From Maribacter aquivivus (GTDB lineage Bacteria > Bacteroidota > Bacteroidia > Flavobacteriales > Flavobacteriaceae): a stretch of DNA of 64,000 bases. Location: NCBI RefSeq assembly GCF_900142175.1, contig NZ_FQZX01000001.1:1178001-1242000 (forward strand), given 5' to 3'. Positions 18,407 through 26,725 of the stretch are shown piece by piece. The position numbers were made by a program, and so were the translations under genes. The stretch's first letter is position 1, and each line of letters starts with the position of its first letter. The notes under the pieces were generated by a model. The model saw nothing but the letters and a program-made list of their open reading frames with translations, did not search any database and was not told where the DNA came from.

Positions 18407-18778
18407 ATGATGACGAAGTATAAGCAGATTCAGAACCCTGAAACGGGAGAAACAGAATTTCAGTTCAATGCCACTTTATTGAAAATTGGTAAGAGCGTAT
18501 TAGAAAATGCTAATGAGAAACTTTTTAAAGTAGTAACGTTAAAGTTCAACTTGCCTGATGGCGAAGAAGTAGAGAGAACAGCCATTTGTTATCAATCTAA
18601 CTATCAATATGGAGTAGAAGAAGGTAAAGACTACTTATGTAATCTTAGTTATGATAAAGAAGCTAATCCTCAAATTAGAATGTCACATTTGACAAATGCA
18701 GATAGGGCTACAGCATCGGACTTTGCGGGCTTATTGCAGGTTTCTAGTCAACTAATCGATGATGAAGCTGTAATATAA
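18407..18778 (+). CDS. Small acidic protein of the island, possibly OB-fold/ssDNA-binding
   Basis: 123 aa, two consecutive ATG codons at the start. Predicted beta-rich (FQFNATLLKIGKSV, FKVVTLKFNLPDGEEVERTA) with an acidic C-terminus (LIDDEAVI), a layout reminiscent of single-strand DNA-binding proteins. I do not recognise a named family. Position directly upstream of the RecA-like ATPase is what one expects for an SSB partner of Sak4-type recombinases, but this is only suggestive. Confidence 0.6.
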   Translation: MMTKYKQIQNPETGETEFQFNATLLKIGKSVLENANEKLFKVVTLKFNLPDGEEVERTAICYQSNYQYGVEEGKDYLCNLSYDKEANPQIRMSHLTNADRATASDFAGLLQVSSQLIDDEAVI

Positions 18779-18794
18779 TATTAAGCTTAATTTA

Positions 18795-18803
18795 TTATCC
18801 ACA
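18795..18803 (+). promoter_or_regulatory. Perfect DnaA-box-like 9-mer TTATCCACA
   Basis: TTATCCACA equals the strongest E. coli DnaA box. It sits just upstream of an imperfect hairpin, AGGACTTATAC (18805-18815) / GTATAGGTCCT (18823-18833), in the gap before the RecA-like gene. A single box can occur by chance in 64 kb, so this is only a candidate. Confidence 0.3.
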
Positions 18804-18864
18804 GAGGACTTATACAAGTAACGTATAGGTCCTTTCTAATTTACTAACATTTTAAACAACACTT

Positions 18865-19755
18865 ATGAAAATACGAATATCCGAAAGGAAAAAAGCTAAG
18901 ATTAAGCTTGCCCTACAAGGTAGTGCCGGTAGTGGTAAAACCTATTCTTCATTGCTTATAGCAAAAGGTCTTATAGGAGGTGACCTGTCAAAAACAGCTA
19001 TCATAGATACAGAAAATGGGTCTGCTGACTTATATGCTCACTTGGGTAATTACAATGTCGTTTCTATGAAACCTCCCTATTCACCAGAAAGGTACATAGA
19101 AGCCATAGAGCTTTGCGAAAATGCGGGTATGGAGGTTATCATAATAGATAGTATATCTCATTGCTGGGACTTCTTATTAGATGTGCATAGCAACATGCTT
19201 GGTAATAGTTTTACCAATTGGGGCAAGGTAACACCTAGACAAAATGCTTTTGTTAATAAGATGCTACGTTCAAATGCCCATATCATTTCTACGATGAGAG
19301 TGAAGCAGGACTATGTGCTAAACAATAAGAATGGCAAAATGGTCCCAGAGAAGGTAGGTTTAAAGGCTATACAACGCAATGACCTTGATTATGAATTTAC
19401 AATTGTTTTTGATATTGATGCTGCACATAATGCTAAGGCATCAAAAGATAGGACTGGGCTATTTATTGATAAGCCAGAATTCTTAATTAATACTAGTACT
19501 GGGAAGAAGATAATCCGATGGTGCAATGAAGGGTCCGGGTCAGAATTAACAAAGGCTAAGCTTGAAATTGAGAGCTGTAAGAATATTACAGACTTGAAGG
19601 GGCTCTATTCCAAGTATTCTAGAATTAGAGAGCATGTTAAGCCCTTAGTGATTGTAAGGAAAGCAATACTGGAAAATTTAGAGCATCAAGTAATTCCACA
19701 CAACCAAATAATTCAACAAACTAAAATTCAAGAAAATGGAATTGATAACAATTAA
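18865..19755 (+). CDS. RecA-like AAA_24/Sak4-type ATPase
   Basis: 296 aa. Walker A GSAGSGKT at 19-26, Walker B VIIID at 91-95, and 'IIDTENGSADLY' (about 47-58) as in the AAA_24 family of phage and mobile-element ATP-binding proteins, which includes Sak4 single-strand annealing proteins. The last 60 residues are helical and variable. Likely job: recombination or replication of the island DNA. Its 3' end overlaps the next gene by 20 nt, so the two are co-translated. Confidence 0.85.
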   Translation: MKIRISERKKAKIKLALQGSAGSGKTYSSLLIAKGLIGGDLSKTAIIDTENGSADLYAHLGNYNVVSMKPPYSPERYIEAIELCENAGMEVIIIDSISHCWDFLLDVHSNMLGNSFTNWGKVTPRQNAFVNKMLRSNAHIISTMRVKQDYVLNNKNGKMVPEKVGLKAIQRNDLDYEFTIVFDIDAAHNAKASKDRTGLFIDKPEFLINTSTGKKIIRWCNEGSGSELTKAKLEIESCKNITDLKGLYSKYSRIREHVKPLVIVRKAILENLEHQVIPHNQIIQQTKIQENGIDNN

Positions 19756-20713
19756 TAATAGTATTGAAAAACAGGTAATATTAGAAAAGGATGTTACCGT
19801 ATCACAAGGAAATTTTATAGAGGCTAATACAGAGTGTGTGAGCTTGAGTCACCTTAAAAATGAGTGCATTATACCAAATTATTCGGACTCAGAAAGTACC
19901 ATAGCGCACTCCGAATTTATTGATGCTACAAACGAGGTAGTTCATGCAAATTTTCCAGAAACTAGTGTCTTAGAACCCAATATAAGGATTTCACATATAA
20001 TTAAAGGAAGAGTCCCAACAGCTATACGCAAGTCCGTTAAAGAGCTTAGCCCTAAGGAGAAGACTATATATTACCAACGTTGCGCGTTCATGATAGAAGT
20101 GCCTAGTTTGTCAGAAAATGTAAATAATAATAAACTCTCACTCACTATTGGAGGTGTAAGAGCATTAAATCAAGAGAATCTCTACAGTAAAAGGAGCTTA
20201 GAAAAGTTTAAGGTATTCATTGGGTTCAAAAATCAAGTTTGTACTAATTTGTGCATAAGTACAGACGGATTAAATACAGATATCAGAGTTAGTAGTGTAG
20301 CAGAATTAAAAGATAAGATTAACGAACTAATCCAACAATTTGATAAAGATAGGTTCTTGGGCAACATGGAGCGTATGAGCAAGTTTAGCCTTAATGAGTT
20401 ACAGTTTGGACACACCATAGGAAAAATGCGAATGTACACCCATCTAAATAGGGAGGAAAAACTTGACAAGTTGGCACTTCTTATGAATGATAATCAAATT
20501 GGAACAGTAGTAAAAAACTACTATCATGACCCAAATTTCTCTAGAAGTCGAAATGGGGATATTAATCTTTGGGATTTCTACAATTTAATGACGGATGCCA
20601 ACAAGTCAAGTTATATTGATTTAAATCTAGAGCGTAATGCCAACGCATTTGAGTTCGTAACAGGCATGGCTAATTCATTGCAGAATCAGACTTATAATTG
20701 GTTTTTAAATTAA
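19736..20713 (+). CDS. DUF3871/DUF932-like mobile-element protein
   Basis: 325 aa. After a poorly conserved first 80 residues comes a region (ISHIIKGRVPTAIRKSVKEL, then CAFMIEVPSLSENVNNNKLSLTIGGVRALN) ending in FEFVTGMANSLQNQTYNWFLN. This looks like DUF3871, a family from Bacteroidota plasmids and conjugative elements that is distantly related to DUF932. The family role is unknown but it co-occurs with replication and recombination genes. The start lies inside the preceding ATPase gene. Confidence 0.6.
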   Translation: MELITINNSIEKQVILEKDVTVSQGNFIEANTECVSLSHLKNECIIPNYSDSESTIAHSEFIDATNEVVHANFPETSVLEPNIRISHIIKGRVPTAIRKSVKELSPKEKTIYYQRCAFMIEVPSLSENVNNNKLSLTIGGVRALNQENLYSKRSLEKFKVFIGFKNQVCTNLCISTDGLNTDIRVSSVAELKDKINELIQQFDKDRFLGNMERMSKFSLNELQFGHTIGKMRMYTHLNREEKLDKLALLMNDNQIGTVVKNYYHDPNFSRSRNGDINLWDFYNLMTDANKSSYIDLNLERNANAFEFVTGMANSLQNQTYNWFLN

Positions 20714-20730
20714 AAGGTTTTGAATGAAAT

Positions 20731-20982
20731 ATGAGTGGACAAGACTTATCAGAATTACTCCAATACAGTTCTCCTGAGTGGTTGTATGTTGTGACCTGGA
20801 ACAATGTGCTGAAACAGTTAATAGTTCCCTTTAGAGTGGCTGTAATGAGTCCAGTTGGGCATTTAACTATAGGACAAGTTGTGTATGTAGAAGAAGTGAA
20901 AATCACATTGAACCTAATTACTGTTTTCATTGTTGAGGGCAATGCTTATTACTACCATCACTTTGACATCTTGATTGACTAA
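20731..20982 (+). CDS. Small hypothetical island protein
   Basis: 83 aa, 17 nt after the DUF3871-like gene and in the same direction. The composition (hydrophobic beta-like strands such as LYVVTWNNVLKQLIVPF and KITLNLITVFIVEGNAYYYHH) looks like a folded small domain rather than a chance ORF, but no family is recognised. Confidence 0.5.
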   Translation: MSGQDLSELLQYSSPEWLYVVTWNNVLKQLIVPFRVAVMSPVGHLTIGQVVYVEEVKITLNLITVFIVEGNAYYYHHFDILID

Positions 20983-21271
20983 TAACTTAGTCAGAGGAGT
21001 TATGCTGTATTTTGGATAAACAAGCTTTTGAGACGGTATCTCCTATATCAAAAAACCCCTGAAAATGCGAAGTGCTTTGATTGAAAAAGGGGAGGGAAAG
21101 ATTGGTGATAATTTCACCAGCTTTTTCTCTTACTTATCCGATATGTCCTCTTTTAGAATATTTATTTTAATCATAAGGTTTATCTACATAATTATAAATA
21201 GCTATAATGTGATAATCGTTTCGTTATTCATATTTACTTTTATAATTTTCGTCAACTTAAAATAGATAAAA

Positions 21272-22111
21272 TTGGGTTTAGTAAATAAGGTAAAAGAATT
21301 AGATAACTTCTTAAACGAAAGACACCTTGAAACGGAATTTACTAAAGATAAATTTGAGTATAACGGTATTGACTTTGATGGAAAATCCATCAGTACTGAC
21401 AGTTATACTATAACACATAAAGTAAATGATACAACGGAAGAAGTATTTGAAGCTGAAATGGTATTTGATGAATATCAAATTGGGGCATTTAAAAGATTGC
21501 TTTATGATTTGAAAGATTCCTTTGTTAAAGAATACTCTACCACTTATATCTCACTTATTGAAAAAATAGCATTTGGAAATGCATTTAAAGATCATATCAA
21601 TAAAAAGTTAGAAACTTTTAGAAACCATAAAATAGGCAGGAACTATGCTGGCTTATTATCTGAATTTATCAATGATTTATCGATTAGGTACATTGAGCAT
21701 GATGATGCAAAAGAAAAAAAAGTAAAATCATTTGAATTTAAGAAGAAGTATCTCCACCGGAATACGTTATCAAAGATTTATACAATTCTGATTGATAATA
21801 ATTTAATAGGTGCTGAAACTAAAGAATTTGAATTCAAGAATATTTTTCGAAATGAAGAAGTTGAAATTCCAATACGTTGGATAGGGAATACTTCTGAATT
21901 GAAATATTTTATTAACCTTATCAATAGAGAAGATCTTGGTTTTGTTGACCGGGAAGATTTTAAATGGAGAATTGCTGTTAATTGCTTTATAAAAGTTAGC
22001 AGTAATTCCTTAAAGAAAATTACTTACAAGGATTTAAGAACCTACAAGGCGACAGATAAATCAAAACAAAAACTAGATAAAATTTTAGTTTCTAAAATAG
22101 TGACTATTTGA
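21272..22111 (+). CDS. Hypothetical island protein, possible RteC-like C-terminus
   Basis: 279 aa with a TTG start at 21272; an in-frame TAG at 21263-21265 excludes a longer form and the next Met is at residue 63. It is rich in Lys, Asn and Phe and predicted mostly helical. The C-terminal phrase EVEIPIRWIGNTSELKYFINLINREDLGF has the flavour of the RteC family C-terminus (a W-x-G-T/N-x-x-L-Y-F/L motif followed by helices), a regulator of Bacteroides element transfer. That resemblance is weak. It follows a 289-nt stretch without a firm gene. Confidence 0.55.
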   Translation: MGLVNKVKELDNFLNERHLETEFTKDKFEYNGIDFDGKSISTDSYTITHKVNDTTEEVFEAEMVFDEYQIGAFKRLLYDLKDSFVKEYSTTYISLIEKIAFGNAFKDHINKKLETFRNHKIGRNYAGLLSEFINDLSIRYIEHDDAKEKKVKSFEFKKKYLHRNTLSKIYTILIDNNLIGAETKEFEFKNIFRNEEVEIPIRWIGNTSELKYFINLINREDLGFVDREDFKWRIAVNCFIKVSSNSLKKITYKDLRTYKATDKSKQKLDKILVSKIVTI

Positions 22112-22419
22112 TTTACTACGCTTGTACTACGTCATAATATTTATTCTTAACAATTTTAAACATAGTAGTCATTATTATAATATAAATTATGTTTAGTTGT
22201 ACAACTAGCGTACTACGCTTACCTATTCTTACTTAATATACTCTAACTTCTAGAACTACATTGCACTCAAAATAATCTGAATTACCCTGATATTCTGATC
22301 TAGTAATTGATCATGTAGATAGAAGGATTTTAGATTGTTAGAATTAATACAAAAAGTATTATGAGTTATAATGACGATAGTGCAAATACACAATTATTGA
22401 TTCTAATTTCAACGTTGAA
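22112..22419. other. Intergenic region with short TACTACG repeats
   Basis: 308 bp. TACTACG occurs at 22114, 22125 and 22211, and the 10-mer TACTACGCTT at 22114 and 22211. A short ATG-initiated frame at 22361 appears to be the displaced start of the next gene. This is where a recombination scar or promoter for the downstream pair would lie. Confidence 0.5.
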
Positions 22420-23454
22420 GTGCTTTTAAATACCTGCGGACCGATGACCAATGATGATGGTAAGGTTTTGCATAACACCGTATTTGAGTTCATCAATTGC
22501 CATTTCTATGGAGATTTAGTAGCAGAAGAGTCTACATTAGATTGCAAAGTAAAATTCCGCAATTGTCATTTTCACGGTGATGTAAATTTCCGTAACACTA
22601 CTTTCAAGGATTTAGCAGACTTCTGGAAATGTACCTTTCATAAGCCTATTACATTTTACAAAACAGATTTCTACAGTACAGTTGTTTTTTCAGCATCCAC
22701 ATTTAAAGAGAACGTACTGTTTACATACACTTTGATTGATAAGCTTATGATTTTACGTGGTACAAACCCAGAAAAAGGTTTTGATTTATCATTAGCCATC
22801 ATCGCAGGTCAAATAAGCGTTTATGATTTTAAAATGGATGACTACAAGTCATTTGGAAAAATCTATAAAGAGACAAATAAAGCGATAGACGAAAACAAAA
22901 GCCTTGAATATAGTGATGCGTATGAGACAATATATGATGCAGCTGTTACCATTGGACATAAGATACCTATTGAAAATAAGAGGGAAACATACCGAATTTT
23001 AAAAAGTCAGCTAGAGTCACATAAAAATTTTATTGATGCTGTTCCTTATAGAGTGATGGAAAACAAGACACTTTTAAAAGAGTCTTGGAAAAAGCTAGTA
23101 AATGGTCATACATTCAGCAGACCTATATCAAATATCATAGTGTTATCACTTAATGCAATATCCAACTGGTTTGGTCAATCCTATATATTAGGATTTATAT
23201 TCACAGCAAGCATCGGAGGTTTGTTTTTTACTTGGATGCTTTCGTATATAGGACATTTTGAGCTGACTACAGATGTCACTGAGTGGCAATGGCAGTATTA
23301 TGTACAATACTTGAATCCTACACATAGAGCTGACTTTATGAAAGCCGTAGATGAAAACCCTAGTCAAGGTTTTTATATTTTAGATTTCGTAGGACGAATT
23401 TTTATAGGATATGGTATCTATCAAATCATACAGGCTTTTAGGAAATATAAATAG
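22420..23454 (+). CDS. Pentapeptide-repeat-like membrane protein paired with HsdR
   Basis: 344 aa from GTG 22420. Residues 20-105 are pentapeptide-like: Phe at the centre of five-residue steps (FEFINCHF, VKFRNCHFHGDVNFRNTTF, ITFYKTDF), expected to form a right-handed beta-helix. A helical linker (140-230) follows, then two transmembrane helices at about 254-276 and 320-340, and a short basic tail. The frame stays open back to TAG at 22378, while an ATG at 22361 in another frame would supply a natural N-terminus, so a frameshift near 22383 is likely. The stop touches the hsdR ATG (23455), implying translational coupling. Function unknown; it could anchor or sense for the nuclease. Confidence 0.75.
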   Translation: MLLNTCGPMTNDDGKVLHNTVFEFINCHFYGDLVAEESTLDCKVKFRNCHFHGDVNFRNTTFKDLADFWKCTFHKPITFYKTDFYSTVVFSASTFKENVLFTYTLIDKLMILRGTNPEKGFDLSLAIIAGQISVYDFKMDDYKSFGKIYKETNKAIDENKSLEYSDAYETIYDAAVTIGHKIPIENKRETYRILKSQLESHKNFIDAVPYRVMENKTLLKESWKKLVNGHTFSRPISNIIVLSLNAISNWFGQSYILGFIFTASIGGLFFTWMLSYIGHFELTTDVTEWQWQYYVQYLNPTHRADFMKAVDENPSQGFYILDFVGRIFIGYGIYQIIQAFRKYK

Positions 23455-26316
23455 ATGACAACACAACCAGAACAAATATTAGAGAATAACCTAGTTGCAC
23501 AGCTAGTCGCATTAGGCTACAAAAAGGTTGAGATAGTTGATGAGGTCTCTATGTTGTCTAATTTGAAAGTGCAATTAGAGAAGCACAACAAAGTCACATT
23601 GTCTGAGCAAGATTTTAAGCAAATACTTAATTATATAAATAAAGGGTCAATTTTTGACCGTGCAAAAATATTACGTGACCGTGTACCCTATGTAAACGAT
23701 AAAGGTGAGAACAGGACTATAGAACTCATCAACCAGATACACTGGTGTAGAAACCAATATCAGGTCACACAGCAAGTCACCATAGAAGGTAAATACAAAA
23801 ACCGTTATGATGTTACAATTCTAATTAATGGTTTACCGCTAGTACAAATTGAGCTAAAACGTAGAGGTTTAGAACTCAAAGAAGCATTTAACCAGATTAA
23901 CCGCTACGAGCGTCACAGTTTTGGAGCTGGAGCTGGTTTATTTCAGTTTATACAGTTGTTTGTAATTAGTAACGGAGTCAATACCAAGTACTACGCAAAC
24001 AGTCCTATTAAAGCTCGTTCCTTCAAGCAAACCTTTTACTGGACAGATACCAAAAATAAGCTCATCACGCAGCTTTCAGACTTTTCAGGAATATTCTTAG
24101 AGCCGTGTCACGTATCAAAAATGATTTGTAAATACGTTGTGATGAACGAATCTGGACGTTACTTAATGGTATTACGTCCGTACCAGTTCTATGCAGTAGA
24201 AGCCATCATTGATACCGTAAAAACAACAACTAAAAACGGTTACATCTGGCATACTACGGGTTCAGGTAAAACATTAACCTCGTTCAAGACCAGTCAAATA
24301 CTTACACAGATGCCACAAGTACATAAAGTGGTTTTTGTAGTAGATAGGAAAGATTTAGATTATCAGACAACGAAAGAATTTAATAGCTTCAGTAAAGGCA
24401 GCATTGACGGTACAAATGATACCTCAACGCTAGTAAAACAGTTAACTGGAGATGCAAAGCTAATAGTAACCACGATTCAAAAACTTAACACAGCAGTGAC
24501 AAAGTCACGTTATATTAAGAAAATGGACTCGCTAAAAGATAAACGAGTAATTTTCATTTTTGATGAGTGCCACCGTTCACAGTTCGGAAAGACACACGAA
24601 GCAATTAAAACATTTTTTGAGAATAGCCAGATGTTTGGTTTTACAGGAACACCAATTTTTGAAGATAATGCTGGTAAAAATGAATACGGTAAACGTACAA
24701 CTGCAATGCTATTTAATAAGGATTTGCATAAGTATGTCATTACCGATGCGATACGTGACGAGAACGTATTAAAATTCTCAGTGGAGTATATTCAGACATT
24801 TAAAAAGAAAGATGGTATTCAGGATATCGATGTGGAAGCAATTAACGAGAAGGAGGTAATGGAAGCACCGGAGCGTCTAGATGCTATTACTAACTATATT
24901 GTAGCAAATCATAACAGGAAAACTCATAGCCGTGAGTTTACAGCGATTTTTTGTGTGAGTAATGTGGACACCTTAATCAAGTATTACAATCTGTTTCAGC
25001 AGAAAAAGGAAGCAAGAGAGCATAATTTACGTATAGCGACCATTTTCTCGTACAACGCAAATGAAGACGATAAGGAAGCCGTAGGCGACACGTGGACAGA
25101 TGATGAGTTTGCTATGGCAGCAGAACCAGCAGCAAGCTACGGAACAGCTGAGAAAAACCAGCACACCAGAGAACATCTAGAAGGTTTCATTGGTGACTAC
25201 AACAAAATGTTTGCGACAAATTACAGTACTAAGGACTCGCAGTCATTTTACAATTACTACAATGACATCGCAAAGCGAGTAAAACATAAGCAAGTAGATA
25301 TTTTGTTGGTGGTCAATATGTTTTTAACTGGATTTGATAGCAAGTCGTTAAATACCATATACGTTGATAAGAACTTACGTTATCACGGTCTAATTCAAGC
25401 CTATTCCAGAACAAACAGAATCTTAAACGAATTAAAATCTCAAGGTAACATTGTAGCTTTTAGAAATCTAAAAGAACGCACTGATGAGGCGATAAGCCTA
25501 TTCTCAAATATCAATGCAAAGGACGAAATCATAATGCAACCGTACGAAGAGTACGTTGAGAAAATAAATGCAGCATTTATTGTATTACTACAAATAGCAC
25601 CTACGGTTAACACTGTAAACAATCTGAAGGACGAAGAGGAAGAGCTAGCTTTTGCTAAAGCGTTTAGAGAGTTAATGCGACTTAAAAATATTCTCAGCAC
25701 ATTTACAGAGTTTACATTTGATGACCTCAGCGTAAACGAACAAACTTTTGAAGATTACAAAAGCAAGTATCTAGATTTATACGATAAAGTAAAAAGTCAC
25801 GATGCAAAAGAAAAGGTATCGATACTTCAGGATATAGATTTTGAGCTGGAGTTGATACACCGTGACGAAATTAATGTTGCATACATTTTGAAATTACTGG
25901 CAAAACTGAAGGATGCAACTCCAGAAGATAAAGTAAAGCAAGAGAAAGCTATTTACGATATCATTGCTGGAGATACAAGATTACGTAGTAAGCGAGAATT
26001 GATTGAGAAGTTTATAAGTCAGCATTTACCACTAATCGAAGATTCAGAGGATATTGGTGATGAATTTGCAAACTTCATCAATATAGAAAAGATGAGAGCC
26101 ATAAAAGACCTCAGCGATAAAGAAGACCTAGATGCTATAAAACTGGAGAAAGTAATAGGTGATTACCTATTCACAGAGAAGAAGCCTTTAAGAGACGATA
26201 TCGTAGATTTAATGAATGAAAGACCTAGTCTAAAAGAACGAAAAATAAAGTCTGAGAGAGTGACTAGTAAAATTTTAAAATTTATTGAGACATTTATTAG
26301 CGGCATATCAAATTAA
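23455..26316 (+). CDS. hsdR: Type I restriction enzyme R subunit (HsdR), orphan
   Basis: 953 aa. N-terminal PD-(D/E)xK nuclease: Asp119 (RYDVTILING) and Glu133-x-Lys135 (VQIELKRRG). SF2 translocase: Walker A TTGSGKT 267-273, DECH 370-373, 'FGFTGTPI', 'LLVVNMFLTGFDSK' and 'QAYSRTNR' (motif VI). The C-terminal helical region is the kind that docks on HsdM in EcoR124I-like enzymes. In standard systems HsdR cuts only with HsdM and HsdS; neither is in this island, so either it pairs with a methylase elsewhere or it works with the membrane protein upstream. All motifs are intact, so it is not an obvious pseudogene. Confidence 0.93.
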   Translation: MTTQPEQILENNLVAQLVALGYKKVEIVDEVSMLSNLKVQLEKHNKVTLSEQDFKQILNYINKGSIFDRAKILRDRVPYVNDKGENRTIELINQIHWCRNQYQVTQQVTIEGKYKNRYDVTILINGLPLVQIELKRRGLELKEAFNQINRYERHSFGAGAGLFQFIQLFVISNGVNTKYYANSPIKARSFKQTFYWTDTKNKLITQLSDFSGIFLEPCHVSKMICKYVVMNESGRYLMVLRPYQFYAVEAIIDTVKTTTKNGYIWHTTGSGKTLTSFKTSQILTQMPQVHKVVFVVDRKDLDYQTTKEFNSFSKGSIDGTNDTSTLVKQLTGDAKLIVTTIQKLNTAVTKSRYIKKMDSLKDKRVIFIFDECHRSQFGKTHEAIKTFFENSQMFGFTGTPIFEDNAGKNEYGKRTTAMLFNKDLHKYVITDAIRDENVLKFSVEYIQTFKKKDGIQDIDVEAINEKEVMEAPERLDAITNYIVANHNRKTHSREFTAIFCVSNVDTLIKYYNLFQQKKEAREHNLRIATIFSYNANEDDKEAVGDTWTDDEFAMAAEPAASYGTAEKNQHTREHLEGFIGDYNKMFATNYSTKDSQSFYNYYNDIAKRVKHKQVDILLVVNMFLTGFDSKSLNTIYVDKNLRYHGLIQAYSRTNRILNELKSQGNIVAFRNLKERTDEAISLFSNINAKDEIIMQPYEEYVEKINAAFIVLLQIAPTVNTVNNLKDEEEELAFAKAFRELMRLKNILSTFTEFTFDDLSVNEQTFEDYKSKYLDLYDKVKSHDAKEKVSILQDIDFELELIHRDEINVAYILKLLAKLKDATPEDKVKQEKAIYDIIAGDTRLRSKRELIEKFISQHLPLIEDSEDIGDEFANFINIEKMRAIKDLSDKEDLDAIKLEKVIGDYLFTEKKPLRDDIVDLMNERPSLKERKIKSERVTSKILKFIETFISGISN

Positions 26317-26350
26317 TAATAAAAAAAGGCATACAATTCGGATACCCATT

Positions 26351-26366
26351 AAGTTGACAAGTTGGC
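26351..26366. promoter_or_regulatory. Candidate integrase arm-type site, right
   Basis: AAGTTGACAAGTTGGC; its core TTGACAAGTTG (26354-26364) is the exact reverse complement of 14493-14503 at the left end. It lies 30 nt inside attR. Confidence 0.45.
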
Positions 26367-26393
26367 AAAAGATTGGATATAAAGAAGTTACCT

Positions 26394-26469
26394 TCCTTGG
26401 TTCGAGCCCAAGAGGGGGAGCAAAAAGCGAAATCCAATCTATTTATTTAGGTTGGATTTTTTGTTTTTA
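26394..26469 (+). repeat. attR: 76-bp repeat, displaced 3' end of tRNA-Asn
   Basis: Direct repeat of 14357-14432 with one mismatch (C at 26407). It holds the T arm, acceptor 3' strand and terminator of the original tRNA-Asn but no 5' half, so it is a remnant and not a second tRNA. Confidence 0.95.
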
Positions 26470-26614
26470 GTTAATATTGACAGTGCTTCACCGGGTTTTA
26501 GTCTGAAATCTTATAATCAGGGTAAGATTGAATACGTCAAAACACTTTCCAATATTAGGTACACTCTTTGGGACTCCAATTATAATAATAACTAATTATT
26601 TAAATCAGTTGTTT

Positions 26615-26648
26615 CTTATGATTATTAAAAGAAGGTAATAATCATAAG
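26615..26648. repeat. Perfect 12-bp inverted repeat
   Basis: CTTATGATTATT (26615-26626) and AATAATCATAAG (26637-26648) with a 10-nt loop. Purpose unknown; it lies between attR and the terminator of the aminotransferase gene. Confidence 0.5.
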
Positions 26649-26662
26649 TTATAGCGTCTTGA

Positions 26663-26702
26663 AATAAAGAAGGCTACTTATAATTAAGTAGCCTTCTTTA
26701 TT
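26663..26702. terminator. Strong bidirectional terminator
   Basis: Perfect 18-bp stem, AATAAAGAAGGCTACTTA (26663-26680) and its complement at 26685-26702, loop TAAT. It lies 23 nt beyond the stop of the minus-strand aminotransferase gene and can also stop transcription leaving the island. Confidence 0.88.
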
Positions 26703-26725
26703 ATATAAAAAGTGTTTTGATTGAA

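Larger units (their letters stand above)
14357..26469. mobile_element. 12-kb integrative genomic island in tRNA-Asn
   Basis: Bounded by the 76-bp direct repeats at 14357-14432 and 26394-26469 (period 12,037 bp). It starts with a tyrosine integrase reading inward from the tRNA end, and carries an excisionase-like HTH protein, a winged-helix/Fic protein, a 24-bp repeat array, a RecA-like ATPase, a DUF3871-like protein and, at the distal end, a pentapeptide-repeat membrane protein with an orphan HsdR. No relaxase, coupling protein, capsid or terminase gene is visible, so it is neither a self-conjugative element nor a complete phage; it may be mobilised by a helper or be a cargo-carrying satellite. 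The distal position of the HsdR pair fits a cargo slot. Confidence 0.92.
26317..26725. other. Right boundary of the island and flanking spacer
   Basis: 409 bp without a gene: 77 bp of island tail with the right arm-type site, attR (26394-26469), then chromosomal spacer with an inverted repeat at 26615-26648 and a strong terminator at 26663-26702. Confidence 0.7.

Noticed and set aside
21065..21265. 66-codon hydrophobic frame before the 279-aa gene.
   Set aside because: Its membrane-like stretch is what AT-rich DNA gives by chance, the start is not supported, and no family is recognised; kept out of the feature list.
14433..26393. Search for hsdM, hsdS, relaxase, capsid or terminase genes in the island.
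   Set aside because: No frame with N6-adenine methylase motifs (NPPF/DPPY), target-recognition repeats or HUH/relaxase motifs was seen; their absence is reported rather than a feature.
26394..26469. Second tRNA-Asn.
   Set aside because: Only the 3' half is present; there is no D arm or anticodon, so it is the displaced end from integration.
26285..26470. 61-codon frame across the island end.
   Set aside because: It runs through attR and the tRNA remnant, so coding is implausible.
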